Assembly (NCBI RefSeq): GCF_026130605.1
Contig: NZ_JANFAU010000009.1
Location: 62,001-126,000, forward strand
Direction: 5' to 3'
DNA from: Sphingomonas lycopersici
GTDB lineage: Bacteria; Pseudomonadota; Alphaproteobacteria; Sphingomonadales; Sphingomonadaceae
Length of the DNA: 64,000 bases
Every line of letters starts with the position of its first letter. Position 1 is the stretch's first letter. The notes beneath the pieces are model-generated. The model saw nothing but the letters and a program-made list of their open reading frames with translations, was not told the DNA's origin and did not search any database. Shown here one piece after another: positions 26,447 to 34,438 of this stretch. The translations under genes and the position numbers were made by a program.

Positions 26447-27400
26447 ATGATGCCGACCCCCGATATCCGGACCTTTCGATTGAAACTGAATTCGCGCTTC
26501 GACCTCAATCTGCTCACGGTGTTCGAGGCGATCTATTCGCGCGCCAGCGTGACGCTGGCGGCGCGTCACCTCAATCTGTCGCAATCCGCGATCAGCCACG
26601 CGCTCGGGCGGTTGCGGCGCGACTTCGGCGACCAATTGTTCGTGCGGGTCGGCAGCGGGCTCGTCCCCACCGCGCTCGCGCGATCGATCATCGAGCCGGT
26701 CCGCACCGCGCTGCGCAGCGTCGAACTCGCGGTGGTCACCGCATCGGATTTCGATCCGCGATCGAGCGACCGCACCTTCCGCATCGCGATGCGCCCGACC
26801 ACCGAGGTGCGCTTCTTCAGCGATATCGTCGCGCGGGTCACCGCCGATGCCCCCGGCGTGCAGATCGTCAGCGCCGATTTCCGCCGCAGCGAACTGGCGC
26901 AGGCATTGGCACACGGCGAGGTCGATCTGGCGCTTGACATCGCCAGCGAGGCGACCGCGACATTGCGCACCGCCCCGCTGCGCAGCGACCGGCTGGTCGT
27001 CGCGGCACGGCACGGTCATCCGCGCATCCACGGCGCCGTGACGCTGGAAGCCTATCTCGCGACGGGCCATGTCATCGCCTCGCCGCGACCCGCCGGCCTC
27101 GGGCCTGAAGACAACGCACTGGCCGACGCGGGCGCCGAGCGACGGATCGTCGCGCGCTGCCAGCATGTCGCGACCGCGTGGAATATCGTCGCCGGGTCGG
27201 ATCTGATCCTCACATTGCCGCTCTCGCACGCCGAATCGCTGCGCCAGTTCGTCGATCTGCAATTGCTGCCGCTGCCGGTCGAGGTCGTGCCGCGCGCGCT
27301 CAATCTCTATTGGCATGAGGTGGCGGATCGCGACCACGGCAATGCGTGGCTGCGCCAGGTGATCGTCGATGTCGCGTCCGTCAATGCACCGGATTCATAG
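26447..27400 (+). CDS. LysR-family regulator, divergent from the E1-like gene
   Basis: A 317-residue LysR protein of the NodD/NahR-like group, recognised by RFDLNLLTVFEAIYSRASVTLAARHLNLSQSAISHALGRLR near the N-terminus. The effector domain begins ~100 (RTFRIAMRPTTEVRFFSDIVARV). The ATG pair at 26447 is the first sensible start. A 105-bp gap separates it from the E1-like gene on the other strand, which is its probable target. The 3' end is followed by the acyl-CoA dehydrogenase on the same strand after 75 bp, so that gene could be in the same regulatory circle. Confidence 0.88.
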   Translation: MMPTPDIRTFRLKLNSRFDLNLLTVFEAIYSRASVTLAARHLNLSQSAISHALGRLRRDFGDQLFVRVGSGLVPTALARSIIEPVRTALRSVELAVVTASDFDPRSSDRTFRIAMRPTTEVRFFSDIVARVTADAPGVQIVSADFRRSELAQALAHGEVDLALDIASEATATLRTAPLRSDRLVVAARHGHPRIHGAVTLEAYLATGHVIASPRPAGLGPEDNALADAGAERRIVARCQHVATAWNIVAGSDLILTLPLSHAESLRQFVDLQLLPLPVEVVPRALNLYWHEVADRDHGNAWLRQVIVDVASVNAPDS

Positions 27401-27475
27401 TATCTATCTGATCCCGTCATTTGATGCATGAAGCCGCGCGCGATAGGCCCGACATGCCATCATCGGGATATCGCC

Positions 27476-28720
27476 ATGTCCAATATCTTCACGCTGCCGG
27501 AACTCGACGATCTGCGCATGTCGGAGGCCGCACGCCCGCTGTTCGAGGCGGTGAAGCGCCACATCGCCGAAAATGTCGCGCCGATCACCGAGGAATATTT
27601 CCGGTTGGGCGAAGGGCGCACCGATCGCTGGTCGTTCGCGCCGGGGCAGCTCGAACTGCTCGACGCCGCCAAGGCCAAGGCCAAGGCCGCGGGGCTGTGG
27701 AATTTCTTCCTGCCCGACGATGAGACCGGGCAAGGGCTGAGCAACCTCGATTACGCCTATATCGCCGCCGAACTGGGCAAATCGCCGCTCGCGTCGGAAA
27801 CGCTCAACTGCTCGGCCCCAGATACGGGGAATATGGAGGTGCTCGAACGCGTCGGCACCCCCGAGCAGAAGCAGCGCTGGCTGGAGCCGCTGCTCGCCGG
27901 CGAAATTCGTTCGGCCTATGCGATGACCGAGCCCGACGTCGCCTCGTCGGATGCGAAGAACATCCGCACCCGCGCGCGGCTCGACGGCGATCAATGGGTG
28001 ATCAACGGCGAGAAATATTACATCTCGGGCGCGGGCGATCCGCGCTGCAAGGTGATGATTACGATGGTGCGGACCAGCGACGAGGGGCCGGTTTCGCAGC
28101 AGCAATCACAGATACTGGTGCCGATCGACACCCCGGGGGTCGAGATCGTCGGGCCGATGCATGTGTTCGGCGAGGATCACGCGCCGCGCGGCCATATGCA
28201 TATCCGCTTCAACGACGTGCGCGTGCCGCGCGAGAATATCCTGCTCGGCGAAGGCTGCGGGTTCGAAATCTCGCAGCTCCGGCTCGGGCCGGGGCGCATC
28301 CACCATTGCATGCGCACGATCGGCAAGGCCGAAGTGGCGCTCGATCTGATGGTCAAGCGCGGCAGCTCACGCGAGGCGTTCGGCCGCTCGCTGATCATGC
28401 TCGGCAAGAATCTCGAACTGGTTTCGCGCGCGCGGATCGAGATCGAAGCGATGCGGCTGATCGTGCTCAAGGCGGCCAAGGCGATGGACGTGCTCGGCAA
28501 CCGCGAGGCGCGCGTGTGGGTCAGCCTCGCCAAGGCGATGATCCCCGAAAAGACCTGCCAGATCATCGATCAGGCGATCCAGCTCCACGGCGCGACCGGT
28601 ATCTCGCAATGGACCCCGCTCGCCGAACTCTATCACGACGTCCGCCACCTGCGCTTCGCCGACGGGCCGGACGAGGTTCATCATATGGTGGTCGGGCGAC
28701 ACGAACTGGGGCTGCACTAA
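27476..28720 (+). CDS. Acyl-CoA dehydrogenase (ACAD10/11-like)
   Basis: A 414-residue flavoprotein that would introduce an alpha,beta double bond into an acyl-CoA. The N-terminal helical part (EAVKRHIAENVAPITEEYFRLGE) is followed by the FAD/substrate motif YAMTEPDVASSDAKN, the beta domain, and the C-terminal helices with KRGSSREAFGRSLIMLGKN and QLHGATGISQWTPLAELYHDVRHLRFADGPDEVH. The last motif is typical of ACAD10/11-type enzymes that handle branched or hydroxylated chains. The ATG at 27476 is preferred over one 16 codons earlier because the upstream residues do not resemble the family. It meets the LysR gene tail to tail with a 4-bp overlap. Confidence 0.92.
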   Translation: MSNIFTLPELDDLRMSEAARPLFEAVKRHIAENVAPITEEYFRLGEGRTDRWSFAPGQLELLDAAKAKAKAAGLWNFFLPDDETGQGLSNLDYAYIAAELGKSPLASETLNCSAPDTGNMEVLERVGTPEQKQRWLEPLLAGEIRSAYAMTEPDVASSDAKNIRTRARLDGDQWVINGEKYYISGAGDPRCKVMITMVRTSDEGPVSQQQSQILVPIDTPGVEIVGPMHVFGEDHAPRGHMHIRFNDVRVPRENILLGEGCGFEISQLRLGPGRIHHCMRTIGKAEVALDLMVKRGSSREAFGRSLIMLGKNLELVSRARIEIEAMRLIVLKAAKAMDVLGNREARVWVSLAKAMIPEKTCQIIDQAIQLHGATGISQWTPLAELYHDVRHLRFADGPDEVHHMVVGRHELGLH

Positions 28721-29658
28721 CCCGCTGCGGCCGGCCCGCCCTCGCGCTGTTCCGGGCATTGCAGCACGCGATCGCGCAAGCGCTCGATCAGCCAGCGGCC
28801 GGCCGGGCCGGGCGGCGCGTCGTGGCGATGGAGCGCGAACATCGCGAGCTGATCGCCCTCGGGCCAGGTGTCGCGCTCGATATCGAGTTCGACCAGCCGG
28901 CCGGACTGAAGATCGCCATAAACCATCGGCCACGGCATGCTCCCCCAGCCGAGCCCCGCGCGCAGGAAGGCGTGTTTCGCGCCGAGATCGGCCAGCCGCC
29001 AGATCCGCGTCGCGAGGACACCATATTGCTTGCCGTCGGATAGCGAGGAGCGATCGGTCAGCACGAGCTGGATATGCCCGGCAAGGTCGTCGCGCGACAA
29101 AGGATGCGGTGCGCGCGCCAGCGGATGCGCCGGCGCGGCGACGGGAACGAGGCGAAGCGCGATCAGCCGTTCGCGCGCCAGCTCGGGCGGGAACAGCGGC
29201 AGGGTGCCCGATACCGCGAGCGAGCAGCGCCGGTCGAGCACCGGCTGGATCACCGCGCCGAGATTTTCGACGTACACCCGCAGCGCGGTATCGGGGAACA
29301 TCGTCTCGAAATCACTGACCGCGGCGGTGAACAATTCGATCGGGAACATCACGTCGAGCGCGATCGACAGCTCGGGCTCGACCCCGCTGGCGAGATCGCG
29401 CGCGCGCGCCTTGAACTGGTCCGCCTGGCGCAGCACCGCACGCGCCTCATTGACCAGGGCAGCACCTGCCTCGGTGAGGATCGGATAGCGCCCTTCCCGC
29501 TCGAACAAGGTCACCTTGAGCCGCACCTCGAGCCCCGAGATCGTCTGGCTGACAACCGATTGCGCACGATCGAGCTTTCGCGCCGCCGCCGAGAAGCTAC
29601 CCTCGTCGGCCGCCGCGACCAAAGTGCGCATCTGATCGAGCGTGATGGCTTCAAGCAT
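28717..29658 (-). CDS. LysR-family regulator, divergent from azoR
   Basis: A 313-residue LysR protein. The helix-turn-helix is at ~6-40 (LDQMRTLVAAADEGSFSAAARKLDRAQSVVSQTISGLE) and the effector domain from ~90 (PELSIALDVMFPIELFTAAVSDFE). The C-terminus is Gly/Pro/Arg-rich (RHDAPPGPAGRWLIERLRDRV). It is divergent from azoR with a 108-bp AT-rich shared promoter. A LysR gene next to an FMN-reductase/azoreductase is a common redox-stress pair, so regulation of azoR and the downstream YceI genes is likely. Confidence 0.9.
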   Translation of the reverse strand: MLEAITLDQMRTLVAAADEGSFSAAARKLDRAQSVVSQTISGLEVRLKVTLFEREGRYPILTEAGAALVNEARAVLRQADQFKARARDLASGVEPELSIALDVMFPIELFTAAVSDFETMFPDTALRVYVENLGAVIQPVLDRRCSLAVSGTLPLFPPELARERLIALRLVPVAAPAHPLARAPHPLSRDDLAGHIQLVLTDRSSLSDGKQYGVLATRIWRLADLGAKHAFLRAGLGWGSMPWPMVYGDLQSGRLVELDIERDTWPEGDQLAMFALHRHDAPPGPAGRWLIERLRDRVLQCPEQREGGPAAAG

Positions 29659-29766
29659 ATATCTATGATCCAGATGGATTGTATCGAGTAATATATCCTA
29701 TTACGATGATACGCGCATCCCTAACTCCCCGCCATCGTGATTTTACCCGATGAAGGGATTGGACCC
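29659..29766. promoter_or_regulatory. LysR/azoR divergent promoter region
   Basis: This spacer is unusually AT-rich for the window. It contains ATCCAGATGGAT (29668-29679, 5-bp arms) and a run of TA-rich sequence to about 29710. It is a likely site of LysR binding and of the azoR promoter. No consensus -35/-10 pair could be assigned with confidence. Confidence 0.4.
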
Positions 29767-30375
29767 ATGAAACTTCTGCATGTCGATTCGAGCATCCTCG
29801 GCCCGGCTTCGGTGAGCCGCCAGCTTTCCGAGGCGATCGTTGCCGCCGAGCGCGCCGCGCATCCCGGGATCGAGGTGACGCGCCTCGACCTCGCGACCGA
29901 CGCGATCGGCCATCTCACCGGCGTGCACCTCGCCGCCGGGCAGGGCGTCGTCCCCGAGACCGCGGCACTGGCCGAGGATGTCGCCGCCGGGGCGGCGGCG
30001 CTCGATGCGTTCCTTGCCGCCGATATCGTCGTGATCGGCGCGCCGATGTACAATTTCGGCATCCCCAGCCAGCTCAAGGCGTGGATCGACCGGCTGGCGG
30101 TGGCGGGCAAGACGTTCCGCTATACCGCGAACGGCCCCGAGGGGCTCGCGGGCGGCAAGAAGGTGATCGTCGCTTCGTCGCGCGGCGGCTTCTACAGCGG
30201 TGACACCGCGATGGCCGCGTTCGACTATCAGGAGAAATATCTCCGCGCGGTGTTCAACTTCTTCGGCGTCACCGACGTCACCTTCGTCCGCGCCGAGGGC
30301 ATCGCAATCGGCGAGGAGCAGCGCAACCAGGCGCTCGCCGCCGCCCATGCCGAGATCGCCAAGCTCGCTGCGTGA
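29767..30375 (+). CDS. azoR: FMN-dependent NADH-azoreductase / quinone reductase AzoR
   Basis: A 202-residue flavodoxin-fold enzyme that reduces quinones, azo dyes and similar electrophiles with [29 protein letters not shown], the phosphate-binding loop, starts the protein. [26 protein letters not shown] and SSRGGFY are the FMN-site motifs of the AzoR family. The ATG at 29767 is chosen because it begins directly with strand 1; the frame is open ten codons earlier. It is followed 35 bp later by the YceI gene with its own strong ribosome site, forming a short operon with cytochrome b561. Confidence 0.95.
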   Translation: MKLLHVDSSILGPASVSRQLSEAIVAAERAAHPGIEVTRLDLATDAIGHLTGVHLAAGQGVVPETAALAEDVAAGAAALDAFLAADIVVIGAPMYNFGIPSQLKAWIDRLAVAGKTFRYTANGPEGLAGGKKVIVASSRGGFYSGDTAMAAFDYQEKYLRAVFNFFGVTDVTFVRAEGIAIGEEQRNQALAAAHAEIAKLAA

Positions 30376-30410
30376 GCCGCGACATATCCGCCCCCAACAG
30401 GAGAACAGAA

Positions 30411-31028
30411 TTGACCTTTCGCCCCCTCAAGGCCGCCGCGCTCGCGGCGGCCTTCGTCACGCCGGCGCTGGTCCTCGCGCAGAGCGCCACGACCACGCCC
30501 GCCGCGGTGCAGGCCGGTACCTATGGCGTCGAGCCCTATCATACCCGGGTGCTCTTCGCGGTGTCGCACCTCGGTTTCTCGACCTGGTATGGCGAGTTCA
30601 CCGGCGCATCGGGGTCGCTGACGCTCGATCCCGCCAAGCTTGGCGAGAGCCAGGTCGACATCACCGTTCCCGCGGCCTCGATCAGCACCAGCAACGCCAA
30701 GCTCGATGACGAGCTCAAGGGCGACAAATGGTTCGATGTCGCGAAATACGACACGATCCGCTTCCGCTCGACCCGCATCACCAGGACCGGCGCCAACAGC
30801 GCGGATATCGCGGGTAATCTGACGCTGCACGGCGTGACCAGGCCCGTCGTGCTCAAGGCGAGGTTCAACGCCGCCGGCGTCAATCCGCTCGACAAGGCCT
30901 ATACGGTCGGGTTCGAGGTATCGGGCGATATCAAGCGTTCGGACTTCGGCGTGACGACCTATGTCCCGATGGTCGGCGACGATGTTCACTTGATCATCAG
31001 CGCCGCGTTCGAGAAAAAGGTGGCATGA
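30411..31028 (+). CDS. YceI-family periplasmic lipid-binding-like protein, TTG start
   Basis: A 205-residue exported YceI protein, a lipocalin-like barrel that binds isoprenoid or quinone-type lipids. I choose the TTG at 30411 because a perfect AGGAG (30399-30403) lies 7 bases upstream and the product starts with a signal peptide (TFRPLKAAALAAAFVTPALVLAQ); an in-frame GTG at 30372 lacks this. The mature part has YGVEPYHTRVLFAVSHLGFSTWYGEF, GDKWFDVAKYDTIRF and GNLTLHGVTRPVVL, all YceI signatures. It overlaps the cytochrome b561 gene as ATGA. Confidence 0.93.
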   Translation: MTFRPLKAAALAAAFVTPALVLAQSATTTPAAVQAGTYGVEPYHTRVLFAVSHLGFSTWYGEFTGASGSLTLDPAKLGESQVDITVPAASISTSNAKLDDELKGDKWFDVAKYDTIRFRSTRITRTGANSADIAGNLTLHGVTRPVVLKARFNAAGVNPLDKAYTVGFEVSGDIKRSDFGVTTYVPMVGDDVHLIISAAFEKKVA

Positions 31029-31621
31029 CGACCTTCCCGAACCCAGCGCGCACGGCGCCCTCGCGCTACAGCACGGTCGCGATCATCCTGCACTGGGCGA
31101 TCGCCGCGCTGATCGCGTGGAATCTCGTGCTCGGGTTCGAGATGCACGATGCCAAGGGGCTGGCGCAGTTCAATCTGTTCCAGCTCCACAAGTCGGTCGG
31201 CATCAGCGTGCTGTTGCTCAGCCTCGCCCGTGCCGGGTGGCGGCTGACGCATCGCCCGCCGGCGCTGCCCGCCGCGATGCCCGCGTGGGAGAAGTTCCTC
31301 GCGCGCGCCGCGCATGTCGGGCTCTATCTGATCATGATCGGGATGCCGCTCACCGGATGGGTGGTGGTGTCGACCAGCCCGCTCAACATCCCGACCCTGC
31401 TGTTTCACACCGTGCCGTGGCCGCATCTGCCGCTGCACGATTTGCCGACCGCCACCAAGGCGAGCGTCAACGCGGGCTTCGGCGCGGTTCACATGGCGCT
31501 CGCCTGGGGCGCGCTGGCGCTGATCGCGCTGCATATCGCGGGCGCGCTGAAGCACATGTTCTTGACCCGCGACGGCGTCATCCGCCACATGCTGCCGTTC
31601 ATCGGCGGCGTCAGCCGCTAA
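31025..31621 (+). CDS. Cytochrome b561-family membrane haem protein
   Basis: A 198-residue protein with four membrane helices. The haem-ligand histidines are expected in ILHWAIAALIAWNLVLGFEM, LHKSVGISVLLLSLARAGWR, AAHVGLYLIMIGMPLTGW and HMALAWGALALIALHIAGALKH, in line with bacterial b561 proteins that oxidise quinol or act as superoxide oxidase. It overlaps the upstream YceI gene by 4 bp and is followed 12 bp later by a second YceI gene. YceI-b561 pairs are widespread, and the shared isoprenoid-quinone chemistry with AzoR gives the operon a redox or quinone theme. Confidence 0.94.
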   Translation: MTTFPNPARTAPSRYSTVAIILHWAIAALIAWNLVLGFEMHDAKGLAQFNLFQLHKSVGISVLLLSLARAGWRLTHRPPALPAAMPAWEKFLARAAHVGLYLIMIGMPLTGWVVVSTSPLNIPTLLFHTVPWPHLPLHDLPTATKASVNAGFGAVHMALAWGALALIALHIAGALKHMFLTRDGVIRHMLPFIGGVSR

Positions 31622-31633
31622 AAGGAATATCCC

Positions 31634-32215
31634 ATGATCCGTTCCGGTGTTGCTTTGTCGCTTGCCGCGCTCACGCTGGGCGTCGCCGCACAAGGCGCGA
31701 TTGCCGCACCCGCCGTATCGGGCTGGCGGGTCGATCCGGCGCGCTCGCGATTGGGCTTTACCGGCGCGATGAGCGGCCAGCCGTTCAACGGCCAGTTCCG
31801 GCGGTGGAACGCCGCGATCCGCTTCGATCCCGCGCGTCTCGACGCCTCGTCGGTCAGGGTAGTGGTCGACACCGGCTCGGCCGTCACCGGCGACGCGTCG
31901 CGCGACGAAGCGCTGCCGACCGACGACTGGTTCGCGACGAAATTGTTTCCGCAATCGGTGTTCGTCAGCCGGCGGTTCACCAGCCTCGGCGGTAATCGCT
32001 ATCGCCTGGACGGCGATCTCAAGATCCGCAACATCTCCCGGCCGATCAGCATCCCGTTCCAGCTCGTGATCAAGGGCAATGCCGCGACGATGACCGGTCG
32101 CGCCAGCCTCGATCGCACGGTCTTCGGCGTCGGCCAGGGGCAGTTCAAGGGCACCGACACCGTCGCCGGCAAGGTCGACGTGGTGATCTCGATCAACGCG
32201 ACCAAAGCGCCCTGA
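31634..32215 (+). CDS. Second YceI-family periplasmic protein
   Basis: A 193-residue exported protein: signal peptide MIRSGVALSLAALTLGVAAQGAIAA, then WRVDPARSRLGFTGAMSGQPFNGQF, DDWFATKLFPQSVF, YRLDGDLKIRNISRPISIPF and QFKGTDTVAGKVDVVISINA, a complete YceI barrel. It differs clearly from the first YceI gene, so the pair is not a recent duplication. AGGAA precedes the ATG. It closes the azoR-yceI-b561-yceI operon. The 45-bp gap to the convergent CmcJ-like gene contains GATCGC-AC-GCGATC, a small hairpin. Confidence 0.92.
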   Translation: MIRSGVALSLAALTLGVAAQGAIAAPAVSGWRVDPARSRLGFTGAMSGQPFNGQFRRWNAAIRFDPARLDASSVRVVVDTGSAVTGDASRDEALPTDDWFATKLFPQSVFVSRRFTSLGGNRYRLDGDLKIRNISRPISIPFQLVIKGNAATMTGRASLDRTVFGVGQGQFKGTDTVAGKVDVVISINATKAP

Positions 32216-32260
32216 ACGCGCCGATCTCGGTAAGATCGCACGCGATCGGGCTCGGCGGGG

Positions 32261-33106
32261 TCAGTCGAAAAAGGCGATCGTCCGAAACTCGATACTTTGC
32301 CTCGGCGGCGTTCCGGGCGGCGTGGACGGATCCTCGAAAGCGCTGTGCGGCGCGAAGCGCGGAACGTCTGGATCCGAATCCCAGCATTTGATCAGTAGCG
32401 CCTCGTCGGGCGCGAGGTCGGGCACGTAGAGCCAGCGCTGCCGGGGATCGTAAGCGAGCGCATAGGTTTCGCCGCGCCGATGGGGAAAGATCAGGTCGCT
32501 GGCGATCAGATCGTCCGCGTCGATGCTGCGCGCGTCGCCGATCACCAGCGGCCAATCGCGCGCGGGATAGGCGATCGGCCGCCAGACGTTGATGATCGCG
32601 GCTCGCTTGCCGAGCGCATGAAAATCCTGACCCATGATCTCCCGAACCCGCTTGGGGCCGGACCAGACGGTCTGGTCGACATGGACACGCGTCGCGGGCT
32701 GCCTGGGGACGCCGACGGTACGATCGGCAGCGCCGTCGCTGCGGCGGCGAAGGGTGTGGTCGAATACCACCACGCGCGAGGCGCCGGTCACCTCTCTCAC
32801 CAGCGCCGCCGCCTCGGGATGGCCCAGCGCAAGCGTCTGCGCCTCGTCCCAATAATCGCGAACGGCGGTCGGGCGCCACGCCAGCGCCACGCCCTCGATA
32901 TCCAGATCCAGCCGGTCCGCGAAGGGTCGCGCGTTCTCGATCCGCACTGGCCGAGGTCGATAATCGCCCCGCGTCGGTTCGACGCCCTCCGGCGGCGGAT
33001 CTGCATAAATATAGGGTTTTTCCGCGCTTCGCTCGATGAACTGCAACGTCGCCTCGACGGTGCTTGCCGCCGAATGGTCAGGCTTGAGATTGGTCGCAAC
33101 AGACAT
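32261..33106 (-). CDS. CmcJ/NvfI-family oxidoreductase-like protein
   Basis: A 281-residue cytoplasmic protein. VFDHTLRRR, RVHVDQTVWSGPKRV, INVWRPIAYPARDWPL and the end motif CWDSDPDVPRFAPHSAFEDP match the family named after CmcJ (cephamycin 7-alpha-methoxylation) and the fungal non-haem iron enzyme NvfI. The HVD and the late His in HSAF could be the iron-binding triad. Bacterial members are mostly uncharacterised. AAGGCGG precedes the ATG. It stands alone, and no biosynthetic genes surround it, so the substrate is open. Confidence 0.8.
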   Translation of the reverse strand: MSVATNLKPDHSAASTVEATLQFIERSAEKPYIYADPPPEGVEPTRGDYRPRPVRIENARPFADRLDLDIEGVALAWRPTAVRDYWDEAQTLALGHPEAAALVREVTGASRVVVFDHTLRRRSDGAADRTVGVPRQPATRVHVDQTVWSGPKRVREIMGQDFHALGKRAAIINVWRPIAYPARDWPLVIGDARSIDADDLIASDLIFPHRRGETYALAYDPRQRWLYVPDLAPDEALLIKCWDSDPDVPRFAPHSAFEDPSTPPGTPPRQSIEFRTIAFFD

Positions 33107-33718
33107 AAGTCCGCCTTTCCGATCGTCTGCACGCTGGAGATGTTGGGCGGTCCCTCAGACCTGACAACATCGCACCAGACCTAATTCTCCCCGCCACTTG
33201 ATAAGCGGAGCTGATCATCGCCCGACTGCCGGCGCAACGCCGCAGCAGTTCTCATATGGGCGTCGCTCTCATATCAAATTCAATTCCCATCTAATTGATA
33301 GGAAATCTTTGTCGCGGCGTTGCAATTGTGCGGCGTATCCGTTCTCCCCGGCGATAGATTGACGACGCCGATGATAGCGCGGTGCTAACGGAGCGATCGA
33401 ATGGCCGGTCAACTGGAGGCTGCGGGCGGATGACGCGGGAGCCCGCAGGTATCGGCGCCTGCAGCGCATCGCGTCGCCTGACCTATCACACGCTTCATGT
33501 GGTGGTTCGCGACGGCGACGGGCATCTGACAACCATCCGGGAACTGGTCGCGGTGGAGACCGGCGCCAATGCGCTGACCATCGACCGTCCAAGCGACGAA
33601 CCGCGGCTCTGTACGCTGCCGGCAAGCGGCCGTGCCGGCTTGTGGCAGCTTTTGGGTCTGGAATGGCTGGGACGCCGGGTCCGGCGCTCGTGTCTTCAAC
33701 ACACGAAGTGAGGTGGAT
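33107..33718. other. 612-bp gap: promoter DNA plus a weak 93-codon frame
   Basis: This stretch separates the CmcJ-like gene and the SDR operon. Positions 33260-33310 are AT-rich and probably carry a promoter. An open frame from the ATG at 33430 to 33711 encodes MTREPAGIGACSASRRLTYH, then a strand-rich middle and RVRRSCLQHTK. It resembles no family I know and has a weaker codon bias than its neighbours. It could be a decayed gene or noise. I see no tRNA, repeat or hairpin here. Confidence 0.5.
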
Positions 33719-34438
33719 ATGGTTGACGAAACCCGCTTGAGCCCTATTCCATATCGCACCGCGCTGATCGTGGGCGCCGGATCCGGGATCAGCGCATCGG
33801 TCACCCGTGCCCTGTCGAGGGCTGGGGTGAAGGTCGCGGCGGCGGCCCGAAACGCTGACCGGCTGGCGCCGCTTTCCGACGAGACCGGCGCCTTGGCGTT
33901 CGCCGCCGATACCACCGATCCGGCGGCGGTCAACCGTCTGTTCGAACAGACCGAAGCCGCCATCGGCGTGCCCGAGATCGTCCTCTACAATGCGAGCGGC
34001 CGCGTCCGTGGGCCGATCATCGATCTGGATGCCGAGCTGGTTCGCCGCGCCATCGAAGTCTCCTCCTGGGGCGCCTTCCTTGTAGTGCAGCAAGCGGCGA
34101 GGCGGCTCATCCCGCGCGGCCAGGGCGCGATCCTGCTGACCGGCGCTACGGCGAGCGTCAAAGGTTTCGCCCATTCATCGGCATTCGCCATCGGCAAGTT
34201 CGGGTTGCGTGGGCTGGCACAGAGCGCGGCGCGCGAACTGGCGCCGCAGGGCATCCATGTCGCGCATTTCGTGATCGACGGCGCGGTGCGCAGCGCGACG
34301 CGTCCCGACCCCGCCGAGCGCCCGGACTCCACGCTGGATCCCGGCGCGATCGCTCAAACCTATCTCGACGTGCTGCGCCAGCCGCGCAGCGCGTGGAGCT
34401 GGGAGATCGAGCTTCGGCCCTGGGTGGAGAATTTCTGA
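33719..34438 (+). CDS. Short-chain dehydrogenase/reductase in a monooxygenase operon
   Basis: A 239-residue SDR starting at the ATG at 33719. The cofactor loop is LIVGAGSGISASVTRAL, a variant of TGxxxGIG. The NAG motif is YNASGRVRG, and the expected Tyr of YxxxK is replaced: SSAFAIGKFGLRGLAQSAARELAPQGIHVAHFVIDG places Phe where Tyr normally sits. The catalytic Ser region is LLTGATAS. The protein may thus have altered or lost classical SDR chemistry. Its stop overlaps the monooxygenase start by one base (TGATG), so the two are coupled. Confidence 0.86.
   Translation: MVDETRLSPIPYRTALIVGAGSGISASVTRALSRAGVKVAAAARNADRLAPLSDETGALAFAADTTDPAAVNRLFEQTEAAIGVPEIVLYNASGRVRGPIIDLDAELVRRAIEVSSWGAFLVVQQAARRLIPRGQGAILLTGATASVKGFAHSSAFAIGKFGLRGLAQSAARELAPQGIHVAHFVIDGAVRSATRPDPAERPDSTLDPGAIAQTYLDVLRQPRSAWSWEIELRPWVENF

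Noticed and set aside
33430..33711. A 93-codon gene before the SDR
   Set aside because: There is no family, no ribosome site and weak codon bias. It is kept only as a note in the gap entry.
33269..34174. A 301-codon open frame on the minus strand
   Set aside because: It is antisense to the SDR gene and crosses the intergenic gap. It shows no protein motif and its codon use follows the opposite strand.
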